DNA of 64,000 nucleotides. Source: Clostridia bacterium (GTDB lineage Bacteria > Bacillota > Clostridia > Christensenellales > CAG-138). A model generated the notes under the pieces. It ran no database searches. It was not told the DNA's origin and worked only from the letters and a program-made list of their open reading frames with translations. Position 1 is the first letter of the stretch. The number at the start of each line of letters is the position of its first letter. The position numbers and the translations under genes are program-made. Below are positions 52,866 to 62,501 of this stretch, in pieces. The stretch spans positions 1-64,000 of the forward strand of contig JAFXZJ010000057.1 of NCBI GenBank assembly GCA_017541305.1. Reading direction: 5' to 3'.

Positions 52866-53663
52866 TCAATAATCGATCGCAAGCCTTGCGATGAATTCCG
52901 CATTCGTGGGCTTGCCCCTTTCCTCGTCGATGCTCATTCCGAACACCGCATGCTGATATTCTATATCGCCAAACGTCCAAGCCGCTTCGATCGCGTATCT
53001 TATCGCCTTTTCTACCGAAGCCGCGTTGGTTTCATAGTATTTCGCTATTTTTTCATATAACTTTATGGGCTCAGGGACGTGCACCAAGGTGCTTTGAAGC
53101 ACTATCGCGGCTATAAGGTATTTATGCCCCGTCAGCTCCTTTCTGACGCCGAGCTTGTCCAGCCTTTGGGATATGGCCGACCGCAGGAGTCTCGCGTCCC
53201 AAGAATAATCGTGCCATATGTTATCGGTAACGATTGGCATGCCGTCGACTATCGTTTTAATGTTTATCCCAAAGCGAATATTTCTTTTGTATGCATATAT
53301 TACATTGACGCTGTCCGATACGGGATCCCCGGTCTTGGCCACTTCTTCGCTGAGTATATGCTCATCAATGAGCCGCGATCCGTTATCGCAGCTTGCGTTC
53401 AATAACCCTATGCTTACGGAATGGCGGTATTTCCGGATCCTTGCGGCCTTGATTATGATCGTCATGTATTTTGGAGTGAGATCGGTCAATATAAGCGCGG
53501 GCTCATACGAATAGCATTTTTCGATAAGCTCTTCTTCGGTATCGACAAATACGAAGTTGATCGTAAGCTCCCGCCCGATGTTTTCAATAAGCGCGTCGAT
53601 ATAATCGTTTCGCACTCCAAGGAACACAGCCCTCTGTTCCACCGAAAGATATCGATTATCCAT
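52866..53663 (-). CDS. spo0A: Spo0A homologue with degenerate receiver domain
   Basis: A 265-residue response-regulator-like protein. The C-terminal 110 residues match the Spo0A DNA-binding domain (GHKYLIAAIVLQ, VEKAIRYAIEAAW, KPTNAEFIARLA). The N-terminal part has receiver length and keeps an aspartate at the phospho-site (D61 in ALILTDLTP), but the acidic pair is gone (G16-V17) and the conserved Thr and Lys are not seen. In the recognition helix an Arg is Ser and another is Lys. The position after recN-spoIVB is exactly that of spo0A. ATG at 53663 overlaps the spoIVB stop by one base. Confidence 0.85.
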   Translation of the reverse strand: MDNRYLSVEQRAVFLGVRNDYIDALIENIGRELTINFVFVDTEEELIEKCYSYEPALILTDLTPKYMTIIIKAARIRKYRHSVSIGLLNASCDNGSRLIDEHILSEEVAKTGDPVSDSVNVIYAYKRNIRFGINIKTIVDGMPIVTDNIWHDYSWDARLLRSAISQRLDKLGVRKELTGHKYLIAAIVLQSTLVHVPEPIKLYEKIAKYYETNAASVEKAIRYAIEAAWTFGDIEYQHAVFGMSIDEERGKPTNAEFIARLAIDY

Positions 53664-54913
53664 CAAAACCTCCCTCCGAATACCTTATACATCCAATATG
53701 CGTATGCTCCGTAGCCCTTTTTGGGGTCGTTTACGAACACGTGTGTAACAGCGCCCACCAGCCTGCCGTCCTGTATTATGGGACTTCCGCTCATCCCCTG
53801 CACTATACCGCCGGTCAGCTCAAGCAGCCTTTCGTCGGTTATCTCGATCACAAGCCCCTTAGGCGCAGGCTCGGACTGCTTTCCCGCCCGGATTATGCGG
53901 CAGGAATACTCCTCAAGACGCCCCGATGCGGATGACAGCAGGACCGCTTCGCCAAGCTTGACCTCGTCGGGGAATGCGGCGGGAAGCGCAGGCTTTGATA
54001 AGAGCGCTTCGTTATCCGTTTCCATAAAACCGCTTATACCGAGCTCGGTATTGGCGATAATAGAGCCGATATGCTCGCTTTCGTTCGAGAACGAGCCGTG
54101 CAGCTCGCCCGGAACGCCCTGGCGGCCCTTCGTTATGCCCATTATTTGAGCAAGCACGAGATCGCCGTTTCGCACCTCCATGAGCGTGCCGGTGTCGGGA
54201 TCGAGCACGGGATGCCCCAGCGCGGCATATTCGCGGCTTGCGGGATCAAAAAACGAAAGCGTTCCAACTCCCACCGTGCTGTCGCGCACCCATGCTCCTA
54301 TCTTGCGGGAGCCCTCCTGCGATAATGCGGGCGTCAGGAGTATGCTTTTTTTAACGCCGCCCCGCTCTATCTCAAGCTTGGTGCTGTCGGGCGAATCCGC
54401 TATAAGCTCCGAAAGCTCGGCTGATGAAGCGATCGGTATGCCGTTGACCGCGGTCACGATATCGCCCGGCTTGAGACCCGCTTCCGCCGCAGGCGATACG
54501 TTTCGCCCGTTTATATCCTTGAACTCATTTATGCCGACTATAAGCACGCCGCGGGTGCGGATGCTGATCCCCACCGCTTCGCCGCCCGGCGCAAGGCCAG
54601 GCCTTTCTCCCATGAATACGGGGATGCTCCTGACAGGCAGCCCGGAAGGCAGGCAGAGAAGCACGCTGCTTTGGCCGAGCCTTTCGTCAAGGCCTGCGTC
54701 GGCGCTTACCGAAATGCCTTTTTGGGAATACTCCCCTATGCGGGCTTCCAGAGCCGCTTCATCCTCGGCAAAGAGCACTTCGGGCATTTCCCGCAGTTGG
54801 ATCATCGCGGGAGAGTGATTTATTATGAATATCGCCGCCGCGGCCAGTATGGAAAGCGCCTTTATGAGCCTTCCCCGGATATGGCGCAGTGTGGGCGTCA
54901 GAGTTCTTCGCAT
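53663..54913 (-). CDS. spoIVB: SpoIVB peptidase (stage IV sporulation protein B)
   Basis: A 416-residue serine peptidase that in Bacillus signals from forespore to mother cell by cleaving SpoIVFA, activating sigma-K. An N-terminal helix anchors it, a PDZ domain is near residues 105-190 (GLKPGDIVTAVNGIPI) and the S55 domain follows with the serine in GMSGSPI and the histidine in ALGHPVLD. The ATG at 54913 has AAGGAG six bases upstream; the TTG at 54928 contains that site. It lies between recN and spo0A. Confidence 0.95.
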   Translation of the reverse strand: MRRTLTPTLRHIRGRLIKALSILAAAAIFIINHSPAMIQLREMPEVLFAEDEAALEARIGEYSQKGISVSADAGLDERLGQSSVLLCLPSGLPVRSIPVFMGERPGLAPGGEAVGISIRTRGVLIVGINEFKDINGRNVSPAAEAGLKPGDIVTAVNGIPIASSAELSELIADSPDSTKLEIERGGVKKSILLTPALSQEGSRKIGAWVRDSTVGVGTLSFFDPASREYAALGHPVLDPDTGTLMEVRNGDLVLAQIMGITKGRQGVPGELHGSFSNESEHIGSIIANTELGISGFMETDNEALLSKPALPAAFPDEVKLGEAVLLSSASGRLEEYSCRIIRAGKQSEPAPKGLVIEITDERLLELTGGIVQGMSGSPIIQDGRLVGAVTHVFVNDPKKGYGAYAYWMYKVFGGRF

Positions 54914-54971
54914 AGCATGCTCCTTCAAAAAAAGATCTGAAACAGTTTTTGAAGAAACCTGCTTTTGTATT

Positions 54972-56657
54972 CTATCGCAGCTCCGCCTCGCGCGCTTTTT
55001 TGATCAATTCGGCGGCATGCGATACGGCGGCGGAGCTTGAGCTTTCATCGCCCATTATGCGCGCGAGCTCCTTCGGCCGTTCGTCATCGCCGAGCTTTTT
55101 GACCGAGGTGACAGTTTTGCCGCCTCGTTCGGACTTTGATACCACGTAATGCGAATCGGCAAATGCCGCTATCTGCGGCAGATGGGTGACGCAGAGCACC
55201 TGATGCGATCCGGCTATATGCTTCATTCGAAGCCCAACGGTATTCGCGGTGGCGCCGCTTATGCCCGTGTCGACCTCGTCGAATATGAGCGTCGGTATGC
55301 CGTCGGCGTCGGTTATGACGGTCTTGAGCGCAAGCATTATCCTTGAAAGCTCGCCGCCGGACGCGACCTTGGAAAGCGGCTTCAACGGCTCTCCCTCATT
55401 TGCCGAAAGAAGGAGCGAGACCGAATCCGATCCGTCCTCATGCGGCAGATCGTCCGGACGGGAGAATTCCGCTTCCAGACGCGCCTTCTTGATGCCGAGC
55501 GCCCTGAGCTGTTCCTGCGCAAGCGAGCAGAGCTTTTCGGCCTCGGCCTTGCGTGCCTTAGTCAGCTCGTCGGCGGCTTTGGAATACTCCATTAAAAGCC
55601 GACCCTTTTCGGCCTCGAGTTTTTCACGGAGCGCCGCGTCGCCGGTAAGCTCGTTGAGCTCGCGCTTGGCGTTAGCCGCAAATTCGAGCACCTCGGAAAC
55701 GGTCCTTCCGTATTTATGCTTCAAGCTGTCAATGGCGTCGAGTCTGGTTTCGAGAGCATCGATCCTGTTGGGATCGAAATCGGCGTCAAGACGCATATCG
55801 CGCACCGAATACGCGGCGTCCTCAAGCTCATAATACAGATCAGAAAGGCGCGAATGGATATCGGCGTATTCCCGTGAGAACCCGCTGATGCCCGCAAATG
55901 CGTCGGCAGCCGCTTTAAGCATCGAAACCGCACCGGCTTCCCCGCTTAATGAATCGGCGGCGCTGCCGAGCGAGCCGGATATCTTCTCGGCATTCGTCAG
56001 TATATCCAGTTCCTCCTTGATGCGCTGCTCCTCGTCGGGCGCAAGCTTTGCGCTTTCGATCTCGTTGATCTGATAATTCAGTATGTCTATGCGGCGTTCG
56101 CGCTCGGCCTCCGAAAGAAAGCCGGAATTGAGCCTTGCCTGAACGCGCGAGTATTTTTGAAAAATATCGGATACATTTGCCTTTTTGGGCGTGATGCGCG
56201 CCGCGCCGTAAGCGTCTATTACGCTCAAATGATTCCTGTCGTCAAGCAGGGACTGGTGCTCGTGCTGACCGTGCACGTCAACTAACAGGTCGGTCATCTG
56301 CTTCAGCGAGGCAAGCGGGAGCATCACGCCGTTCACACGGCAAAGACTTTTGCCGTTAAGGTTAAGCTCGCGCGTGATGAAAAGCTCGTTTCCGTCGTTT
56401 TCGATATTCAGCTCTTCGAGCTTGGCCTTGATCTCGGGCTTGTCGGCGATGCCGAAAACCGCCTCCACCCTGCATTTGCTGCTTCCGTAGGAGATGAGCT
56501 CGCGGCTCCCCCTGCCTCCCAGGGCAAGGTCGATCCCGTCGATGATGATGGATTTTCCCGCGCCTGTTTCGCCCGTAAGCACGGTAAAGCCCGGGCCCAG
56601 CTCCAGGTCCAGCTTTTCGATCAGCGCTACATTTTCTATCATCAATCTTTCGAGCAT
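54972..56657 (-). CDS. recN: DNA repair protein RecN
   Basis: A 561-residue SMC-like ATPase that acts early in double-strand break repair. Walker A is VLTGETGAGKSIIIDG at residues 27-42, the signature and Walker B are KVASGGELSRIMLALK and PTLIFDEVDTGISG, and a coiled coil fills the middle. Length is normal. It follows nadK by one base; argR, which usually lies between them, is missing. Confidence 0.97.
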   Translation of the reverse strand: MLERLMIENVALIEKLDLELGPGFTVLTGETGAGKSIIIDGIDLALGGRGSRELISYGSSKCRVEAVFGIADKPEIKAKLEELNIENDGNELFITRELNLNGKSLCRVNGVMLPLASLKQMTDLLVDVHGQHEHQSLLDDRNHLSVIDAYGAARITPKKANVSDIFQKYSRVQARLNSGFLSEAERERRIDILNYQINEIESAKLAPDEEQRIKEELDILTNAEKISGSLGSAADSLSGEAGAVSMLKAAADAFAGISGFSREYADIHSRLSDLYYELEDAAYSVRDMRLDADFDPNRIDALETRLDAIDSLKHKYGRTVSEVLEFAANAKRELNELTGDAALREKLEAEKGRLLMEYSKAADELTKARKAEAEKLCSLAQEQLRALGIKKARLEAEFSRPDDLPHEDGSDSVSLLLSANEGEPLKPLSKVASGGELSRIMLALKTVITDADGIPTLIFDEVDTGISGATANTVGLRMKHIAGSHQVLCVTHLPQIAAFADSHYVVSKSERGGKTVTSVKKLGDDERPKELARIMGDESSSSAAVSHAAELIKKAREAELR

Positions 56658-56658
56658 A

Positions 56659-57462
56659 TCAGATAAGCTTCTCCCTTATCAGTCTGAATACGTTCCTTTT
56701 GCTGAATCTGACGAAACCCGCCGTCATTTCGGATTTTTTGAACACTGCCTCGTCGCCCGGAACGAGCACGCGCAGGTTGCGTCCGTCGCCGCTGAGTCTG
56801 CACGTGCATTTGACCCTGACGCGTATCTCGGAATCGCCGGAAGCCACGATGGGCCTGACGGTGAGCGAATGCGGGCATATGGGCGTGACGAGTATGCAGT
56901 CGAGCTTGGGAGCAACTACGGGACCTCCCGCGCTCATGGTATATGCCGTGGAGCCCGATGGGGTCGCGGCGATAAGCCCGTCGGCCATGACGTCGCCCAC
57001 CGAATCACCGTCCACGAACAGATCGAGGTGAGTGATGGACGCCAGCTCCTGCCTGTGGATGGAGAAATCGTTCAGCGTGGAGCCGTAGCATTCTCCGTTC
57101 ACGAAGCAAGCGAGCATTGCGGGACGCTCTATGGTATAATCGCCCGAAATCAGCTTTTCTAGCGCGTCGTCAAAGTTTTCGGCGGCTATCTCGCTGAAAA
57201 AGCCCACTCTGCCCAGGTTCACGCCAAGCACGGGGATCGAACGCTTTGCCGCGGAAGAGACGGCGCGGAGTATAGTTCCGTCGCCGCCGACCGTCACAAC
57301 GAGATCCGCGTCACCGCCTCCGGCGTCCATGAGCGGCTCAAGCTCCTCGTCTCCCACGGCTGTGAGCGTTGAAACGCCCTTTTTTTCGGCGGCGGCCAGC
57401 ATGGCGGGCAAAAGCCCTTCGGCGTCAGGTTTATTCGGATTTGTAAAAAATATCAGTTTCAT
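56659..57462 (-). CDS. nadK: NAD kinase
   Basis: A 267-residue kinase that makes NADP from NAD and ATP or polyphosphate. The GGDGT motif is in VVTVGGDGTILRAV near residue 60, and the NE/D-type active site (LNDFSIHR) and TPSGSTAYTMSAGGP follow. Normal length. It lies between tlyA and recN in the long operon. Confidence 0.96.
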   Translation of the reverse strand: MKLIFFTNPNKPDAEGLLPAMLAAAEKKGVSTLTAVGDEELEPLMDAGGGDADLVVTVGGDGTILRAVSSAAKRSIPVLGVNLGRVGFFSEIAAENFDDALEKLISGDYTIERPAMLACFVNGECYGSTLNDFSIHRQELASITHLDLFVDGDSVGDVMADGLIAATPSGSTAYTMSAGGPVVAPKLDCILVTPICPHSLTVRPIVASGDSEIRVRVKCTCRLSGDGRNLRVLVPGDEAVFKKSEMTAGFVRFSKRNVFRLIREKLI

Positions 57463-57474
57463 GCTTTGATTATA

Positions 57475-58278
57475 TCACATAAGTTCCTCATGCGAAAGAG
57501 AAACGACGCTTTCCGCTTGACTTTTTATGTCGAATTCAGCTTTTTCATCGGTCTTCTCAAGATACATAAGGTATTCGATATTTCCCTTTGGGCCCTTTAT
57601 TGGCGAATGATCGAGGGCTAAGATCGAGAATCCGCAGGCGGAAGCGTATTCGGCGGCGGATATAAGCACCTCTCTGTGGGTGCTCTCCTCGCGCACGACG
57701 CCGTTTTTGCCCACCTTGCCGCGCCCCGCCTCGAACTGGGGCTTTACCAGCACGACCGCTCTGCCCTTATCTTTGAGGCATTCGAACATGCGGGGCAGTA
57801 TGAGCCTTATCGATATGAACGACACGTCGCAAGAAGCGAAATCCGGGATTTCCTCAAACCATGACGGCTCCATCTCACGCGCGTTACGGCGCTCCATACA
57901 GGTTACGCGCGGATCGTTTCTTAGCTTCCAGTCAAGCTGACCGTAGCCCACGTCCACGGCGTAAACGTGCCTGGCGCCGTTCTGCAGCATGCAGTCGGTG
58001 AACCCGCCGGTCGACGCGCCGACGTCGACGCATACGGCGCCGTTAAGGTCGATACCGTATTTGCGCACGGCCTTATCGAGCTTCAGCCCTCCCCTTGAAA
58101 CGAATGGTATCGGATTCTCGCGCACGGTCAGCGATGCGTCCTCGGGGAACTGATCGGAACCCTTCATGACCTTCACCTCTCCGTAATAGACCACGCCCTC
58201 CATGATGAGCGCCTTTGCCCGCTCGCGGCTTGGCGCAAGCCCGGATTCGACAAGCAGCATATCCGCCCTTTTAAGCAT
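57475..58278 (-). CDS. tlyA: TlyA family rRNA (cytidine-2'-O)-methyltransferase
   Basis: A 267-residue protein with an S4 RNA-binding domain (residues 1-60, RADMLLVESGLAPSRERAKALIMEG) and an FtsJ-like methyltransferase domain (DVGASTGGFTDCMLQNGA). TlyA of mycobacteria 2'-O-methylates 16S and 23S rRNA. In clostridia the gene is fixed in this operon. Its start overlaps the dxs stop by eight bases. Confidence 0.93.
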   Translation of the reverse strand: MLKRADMLLVESGLAPSRERAKALIMEGVVYYGEVKVMKGSDQFPEDASLTVRENPIPFVSRGGLKLDKAVRKYGIDLNGAVCVDVGASTGGFTDCMLQNGARHVYAVDVGYGQLDWKLRNDPRVTCMERRNAREMEPSWFEEIPDFASCDVSFISIRLILPRMFECLKDKGRAVVLVKPQFEAGRGKVGKNGVVREESTHREVLISAAEYASACGFSILALDHSPIKGPKGNIEYLMYLEKTDEKAEFDIKSQAESVVSLSHEELM

Positions 58279-60139
58279 AGATGCCTCCTATACAGCCCGA
58301 AATGGTTTCGCGCAGCTTATCCTCGGAAAGTCCGCATTCGTCATCCTGTTCGGCTACCGTGCCCTGTTCTATCACGCGATTGGGCACGCCCACGGCAACG
58401 ACCTTTGCCCCACTGCCCTTCATGCACATATAGCTTGCCACCTGAGTGCCGAAGCCGTCGTTCACCACGCCGTCCTCGATGGTGACGATGTATCTTGCGT
58501 GCGAGAGCTTTTCAAGCGTTTCCTCATCCATGGGGCGGATCGATCTTGCGTTATACAACCCCACGCCGAGATCGGCGCAGACCTTTATCGCCCTGTCAAC
58601 CATCCTGCCGGTCGCCACGACGCATACGCTTCGGAACGGCTTTATGCACTCCCATGAAAGCACGTCCTCGACGCTGCCGCTCATCTCCCTGTCGGGAAGA
58701 ACGCCCCTGTTATACCTTATCGCGCAGGGGGAATCGGAATATTTGACGGCCCAATCGAGCGAAGCTCTGAGCTCCTGCACCGACGAGGGCGAAAGTATTT
58801 TCATATTGGGAAGCGTGAGCAGATACGAGATATCGTAGATGCCGTGGTGCGTTTCGCCGTCCGCACCGACGAGGCCCGCGCGGTCAACGCCGAAAACTAT
58901 CTTGAGATCCTGCAGGCAAACGTCATGCACAAGCTGATCGAACGCCCTCTGCAGGAAGGATGAATAAACGCAGAATACCGGCAGCGCACCCGATATCGCC
59001 ATGCCCGCCGCCATCGTGACGGCATGCTGTTCGGCAATGCCGACGTCGAAGAAGCGTTCGGGATAACTTTCCTTGAATGAATCGAGGCCCGTGCCCGAAG
59101 CCATGGCGGCAGTGATCGCCACCAGTCTTTCGTTTTCGGCGGCAAGCCCGCAAAGCTCGTCCGAGAATACGGCGGAGTTGCCGAAGGTCGTCTTGCTCTC
59201 CCCCGTCGCCTCGTCGAATTTGCCGATGCCGTGGAACTTTTCGGGATTCTTTTCGGCGGGCTCATAGCCCTTTCCCTTCTTTGTGATTATGTGCACCAGC
59301 ACGGGCCTGTCCATCTCTTTGGCGTGCTCGAAGGCCGACACCAGAGCGCGGATATCATGCCCGTTGACGGGGCCGAGATAAGTAAAGCCCAGCTCCTCGA
59401 AAAGCACGTTGGGAAGTATGAAATACTTTATCCTGTTCTTAAGCCCTTCAAATCGGTCGCTCAGCCATTTGCCGCAGAACGGTATGTGCTTCAGAAAGCT
59501 CGAAAAGCCCTTCTTGAAGCCCCGATAGCCCCTTGCCGAACGCAGCTTTATGAGGTGACGGCTTAGTCCCCCCACGTTGCCCGAAATGCTCATTTCGTTG
59601 TCGTTCAGTATGACTATCAGCGGAAGCTGCTGCTGACCCACGTCGTCAAGCGCCTCATACGCCATACCGCCCGTGAGCGCGCCGTCGCCAATGAAAGCCA
59701 CTACTCTGCGCTCCCTTTTAAGAAGCGCGTCGGCGCGCATTATACCTATCGCCGCGGAAACGGAGGTGCTCGAATGCCCGGTGTTGAATGCGTCGTACCC
59801 GCTCTCGTTCGTCTTGGGGAAGCCCGCTATGCCGCCCCTTTGACGGAGCGTTTCAAAGCTTTCGGCGCGTCCCGTCAGCAGCTTGTGCACATAGCTCTGA
59901 TGGCCAACGTCGAATACGATCCTGTCGTTATCGAAGCTGAACACCTTGTTGAGCGCGATGGTCGCCTCAACAACGCCCAGATTGGACGCCAGGTGGCCGC
60001 CCGTCTGTGATACGACGGATACGAGATAGCGGCGGATCTCCTCCGAAAGCAGATCAAGCTCCTCGTCGGAAAGCCCGGCCAGATCGGAAGGTTTTTTTAT
60101 CCGCGGAAGTATTTTAAGTTCTGTATAGTCGATGCTCAA
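58271..60139 (-). CDS. dxs: 1-deoxy-D-xylulose-5-phosphate synthase
   Basis: A 622-residue thiamine diphosphate enzyme, first step of the MEP isoprenoid pathway, joining pyruvate and glyceraldehyde-3-phosphate. The TPP motif GDGALTGGMAYEALDDVG runs to ILNDNEMSIS near residue 175. The transketolase-like active-site part DVGIAEQHAVTMAAGMA is near 365. The start is TTG at 60139 with GGAG nine bases upstream. IspH encoded at 30132-32540 is the last step of the same pathway. Confidence 0.97.
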   Translation of the reverse strand: MSIDYTELKILPRIKKPSDLAGLSDEELDLLSEEIRRYLVSVVSQTGGHLASNLGVVEATIALNKVFSFDNDRIVFDVGHQSYVHKLLTGRAESFETLRQRGGIAGFPKTNESGYDAFNTGHSSTSVSAAIGIMRADALLKRERRVVAFIGDGALTGGMAYEALDDVGQQQLPLIVILNDNEMSISGNVGGLSRHLIKLRSARGYRGFKKGFSSFLKHIPFCGKWLSDRFEGLKNRIKYFILPNVLFEELGFTYLGPVNGHDIRALVSAFEHAKEMDRPVLVHIITKKGKGYEPAEKNPEKFHGIGKFDEATGESKTTFGNSAVFSDELCGLAAENERLVAITAAMASGTGLDSFKESYPERFFDVGIAEQHAVTMAAGMAISGALPVFCVYSSFLQRAFDQLVHDVCLQDLKIVFGVDRAGLVGADGETHHGIYDISYLLTLPNMKILSPSSVQELRASLDWAVKYSDSPCAIRYNRGVLPDREMSGSVEDVLSWECIKPFRSVCVVATGRMVDRAIKVCADLGVGLYNARSIRPMDEETLEKLSHARYIVTIEDGVVNDGFGTQVASYMCMKGSGAKVVAVGVPNRVIEQGTVAEQDDECGLSEDKLRETISGCIGGIYA

Positions 60140-60141
60140 TC

Positions 60142-61035
60142 TTAATTGCTCCTTGAAAGAATGCTGCGCACTGCGGCGGTGAGATACCCGTTATCGGCCA
60201 TCCCCTCGACCGCCGCGGCGGCTTTTTCCGCGGCTTCCGCCGCGGCGCGCCGTGCTCCCTCAAGCCCAAGCAGGCGCACGTATGTCAGCTTGCCCTCGGC
60301 CTCGTCCTTGCCGAGGGTCTTGCCCATCAGCCCGGTATCGCCGGTCACGTCCAGGATATCATCGGTTATCTGAAAAAGCAGACCCAGCTGCTTTGAATAC
60401 TCATTCAGCGATCCAAGCGTCTCCACGTCGGCATGCGCGATATGCGCTCCCGCGATCACCGCGGCGGTGAGCATGTCGGCGGTCTTATGCTCATGTATGT
60501 ATCGGAGCAGCCCGGGATCGGCCGTTGTATTGCCCTCGTTGAGAATATCCGCAGCCTGACCGGAGAGCATACCGCCCGCGCCGGACCTTACCGCTATCTC
60601 GCGCATGGCAAGCAGCCTGCCTTCATCCGGAGAAGCGATACACGCGTTTATCATATTCTCGAACGCAAGCGACAAAAGCCCGCACCCCGCGAAAATCGCC
60701 ATGCCCTCGCCGAACACCCTGTGGTTAGAGGGCTTGCCGCGGCGCATATCGTCGTTGTCAATCGCGGGCAGATCGTCGTGTATAAGCGAATAGGTGTGTA
60801 TCATCTCAAGACTGCACGCAAACGGAAGCGCGTCCCCCGCTTTTCCGCCCAAGGCCTCGCACACGGCAAGGAGCAGGCAGGGACGTATTCGTTTTCCGCC
60901 GACGTCCACACTGTAAAACATGGCTTTGAGCAGCTCCGGATGTACGTGTGCGGCGCCGAGCCTGATACTTTCGAGCCCCGCTTCGACAAGCTTCCTGTAA
61001 CGCAGAGCCTCGGCCCTGTATTCGGCGTCTGTCAT
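60142..61035 (-). CDS. ispA: Polyprenyl (geranyl/farnesyl) diphosphate synthase
   Basis: A 297-residue prenyltransferase condensing IPP with DMAPP and GPP. The first Asp-rich motif DDLPAIDNDD (DDxxxxD type) is near residue 85, and the second is TDDILDVTGD near 225. Length fits farnesyl diphosphate synthase, but product chain length cannot be fixed by eye. It overlaps xseB by one base and precedes dxs by two. Confidence 0.95.
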   Translation of the reverse strand: MTDAEYRAEALRYRKLVEAGLESIRLGAAHVHPELLKAMFYSVDVGGKRIRPCLLLAVCEALGGKAGDALPFACSLEMIHTYSLIHDDLPAIDNDDMRRGKPSNHRVFGEGMAIFAGCGLLSLAFENMINACIASPDEGRLLAMREIAVRSGAGGMLSGQAADILNEGNTTADPGLLRYIHEHKTADMLTAAVIAGAHIAHADVETLGSLNEYSKQLGLLFQITDDILDVTGDTGLMGKTLGKDEAEGKLTYVRLLGLEGARRAAAEAAEKAAAAVEGMADNGYLTAAVRSILSRSN

Positions 61036-61289
61036 CAGAAGGGCACCTCCTCGTCGGCTGTTTCAACGTTATCTCCAGCGTCCTCCTCGCGCAGAAGGGC
61101 CTGTTTCGATACCTTTTCAAGCCTTGCCTCATAGCCTTTGAGCAGCTTTTCGCAGTGCGCGGCAAGCCCCATGCCCTCCTCGTAGAGCCGCATGAGCTTG
61201 TCCAGCGGGACCGATGCGGCGCTCATAGCCGCCGATATTTCCTCGAGCCTGGAAAAGGCCTCCTCATAGGTCATTTTCTGTGTTTCCAT
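61035..61289 (-). CDS. xseB: Exodeoxyribonuclease VII small subunit
   Basis: An 84-residue helical subunit of exonuclease VII, which degrades single-stranded DNA. The YEEAFSRLEEISAAMSA and PLDKLMRLYEEGMGLAAHCEKLL segments are the family core. It follows xseA by three bases, as expected. The C-terminal tail is acidic (EEDAGDNVETADEE). Confidence 0.95.
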   Translation of the reverse strand: METQKMTYEEAFSRLEEISAAMSAASVPLDKLMRLYEEGMGLAAHCEKLLKGYEARLEKVSKQALLREEDAGDNVETADEEVPF

Positions 61290-61292
61290 TTG

Positions 61293-62498
61293 TCAATTCT
61301 CCAAAGCAACTCCTGTTATAACGGCGGACGCTCTGCCGCCCCTCATGCGTATACCCACGGCGTCATCCGGCGAAAGGGCCGCTATATCCTTGATTATCCT
61401 GCCTTCACCGTCGGTCACTATCGAATAGCCCCTTTCAAGCACGGCGCCCGGGCTGAGCGCACGAAGCTTTTCCACGCTTCCCGAAAGCTTATCCTCCGCG
61501 CTCATAAGCGCGGTCTTTGCCGTGCTGTCTATGCCCGAAACAAGCGCGCCGAGCCTTTCGCGGACGAGGCTTAACGCGTGCGCGGGATTTGCCATAGCCG
61601 CAGAAGCCGTGATGGCGTTAAGGGACCTTCGAGCGGTCATAACGGCGTCCTCCGCCGTATCCGAAACACTCTCCCTGTAATACTCAACGTTGGCCATCAG
61701 CTCGTCAAACACGGGACAGCATATCTCCGCCGCCGCGGACGGAGTGGGCGCACGAAGATCGGCGGCAAAATCGGCTATCGTAAAATCCGTTTCATGACCC
61801 ACGGCGCTGACTACCGGCACGCGTGAGGCGAATATCGCCCTTGCCACGCCCTCGTCATTGAAGCAGGAAAGATCCTCATAGCTGCCGCCGCCGCGCCCGA
61901 CTATTATGACGTCGCATTCCTTGAACCTTTGCAGCGCGCGTATGGACGCCGCGATGCTCTTTGGCGCTCCCTCCCCCTGCACACGGCAGGGCGCGAGCAG
62001 AATGTTCATACCCGGAAAGCGCCTTCTTGTGACGGTCACTATATCATGCAGCGCGGCGCCCGTGTCACTCGTGGCGACGCCTATCATACGGGGCAGCTGC
62101 GGAACGGGGCGCGCGTTTTCAAACACGCCCTCGGCTCCCAGCTTGGCTTTAAGGAGCAAAAACTGCCTGTAAAGCTCGCCCTCGCCGGAAGCCTTCATTC
62201 CTTCGGCGTAAAGCTGATACTTGCCGTCCCTGGGGTAGATGGAAACGGATCCGCGCACGATAACGCTCATGCCCTCCCTCGGTTCGAATCCGAGCTTTTC
62301 GGCCGATGAGCGGAACATAACGCAGGCCACCACCGCGTTCTCGTCCTTTAAATTAAAATAGAGATGTCCGGATGAGTGGCGTTTAAAGCCGCTTATCTCC
62401 CCGGACACCCTTATGCTCCTCAGGCGAGGATCGTTTTTGAGTATGCCCGAGGCATACTCGTTCAGCCTTGTAACGGTATAAACTGTTTCACCCGCCAT
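61293..62498 (-). CDS. xseA: Exodeoxyribonuclease VII large subunit
   Basis: A 401-residue catalytic subunit. The OB-fold is near residues 10-110 (ISGFKRHSSGHLYFNLKDENA), and the catalytic segment has VIIVGRGGGSYEDLSCFNDE and AVGHETDFTIADFAADLRAPTPS. Length is at the short end of the family. It lies three bases from nusB. Confidence 0.97.
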   Translation of the reverse strand: MAGETVYTVTRLNEYASGILKNDPRLRSIRVSGEISGFKRHSSGHLYFNLKDENAVVACVMFRSSAEKLGFEPREGMSVIVRGSVSIYPRDGKYQLYAEGMKASGEGELYRQFLLLKAKLGAEGVFENARPVPQLPRMIGVATSDTGAALHDIVTVTRRRFPGMNILLAPCRVQGEGAPKSIAASIRALQRFKECDVIIVGRGGGSYEDLSCFNDEGVARAIFASRVPVVSAVGHETDFTIADFAADLRAPTPSAAAEICCPVFDELMANVEYYRESVSDTAEDAVMTARRSLNAITASAAMANPAHALSLVRERLGALVSGIDSTAKTALMSAEDKLSGSVEKLRALSPGAVLERGYSIVTDGEGRIIKDIAALSPDDAVGIRMRGGRASAVITGVALEN

Positions 62499-62501
62499 AC
62501 A

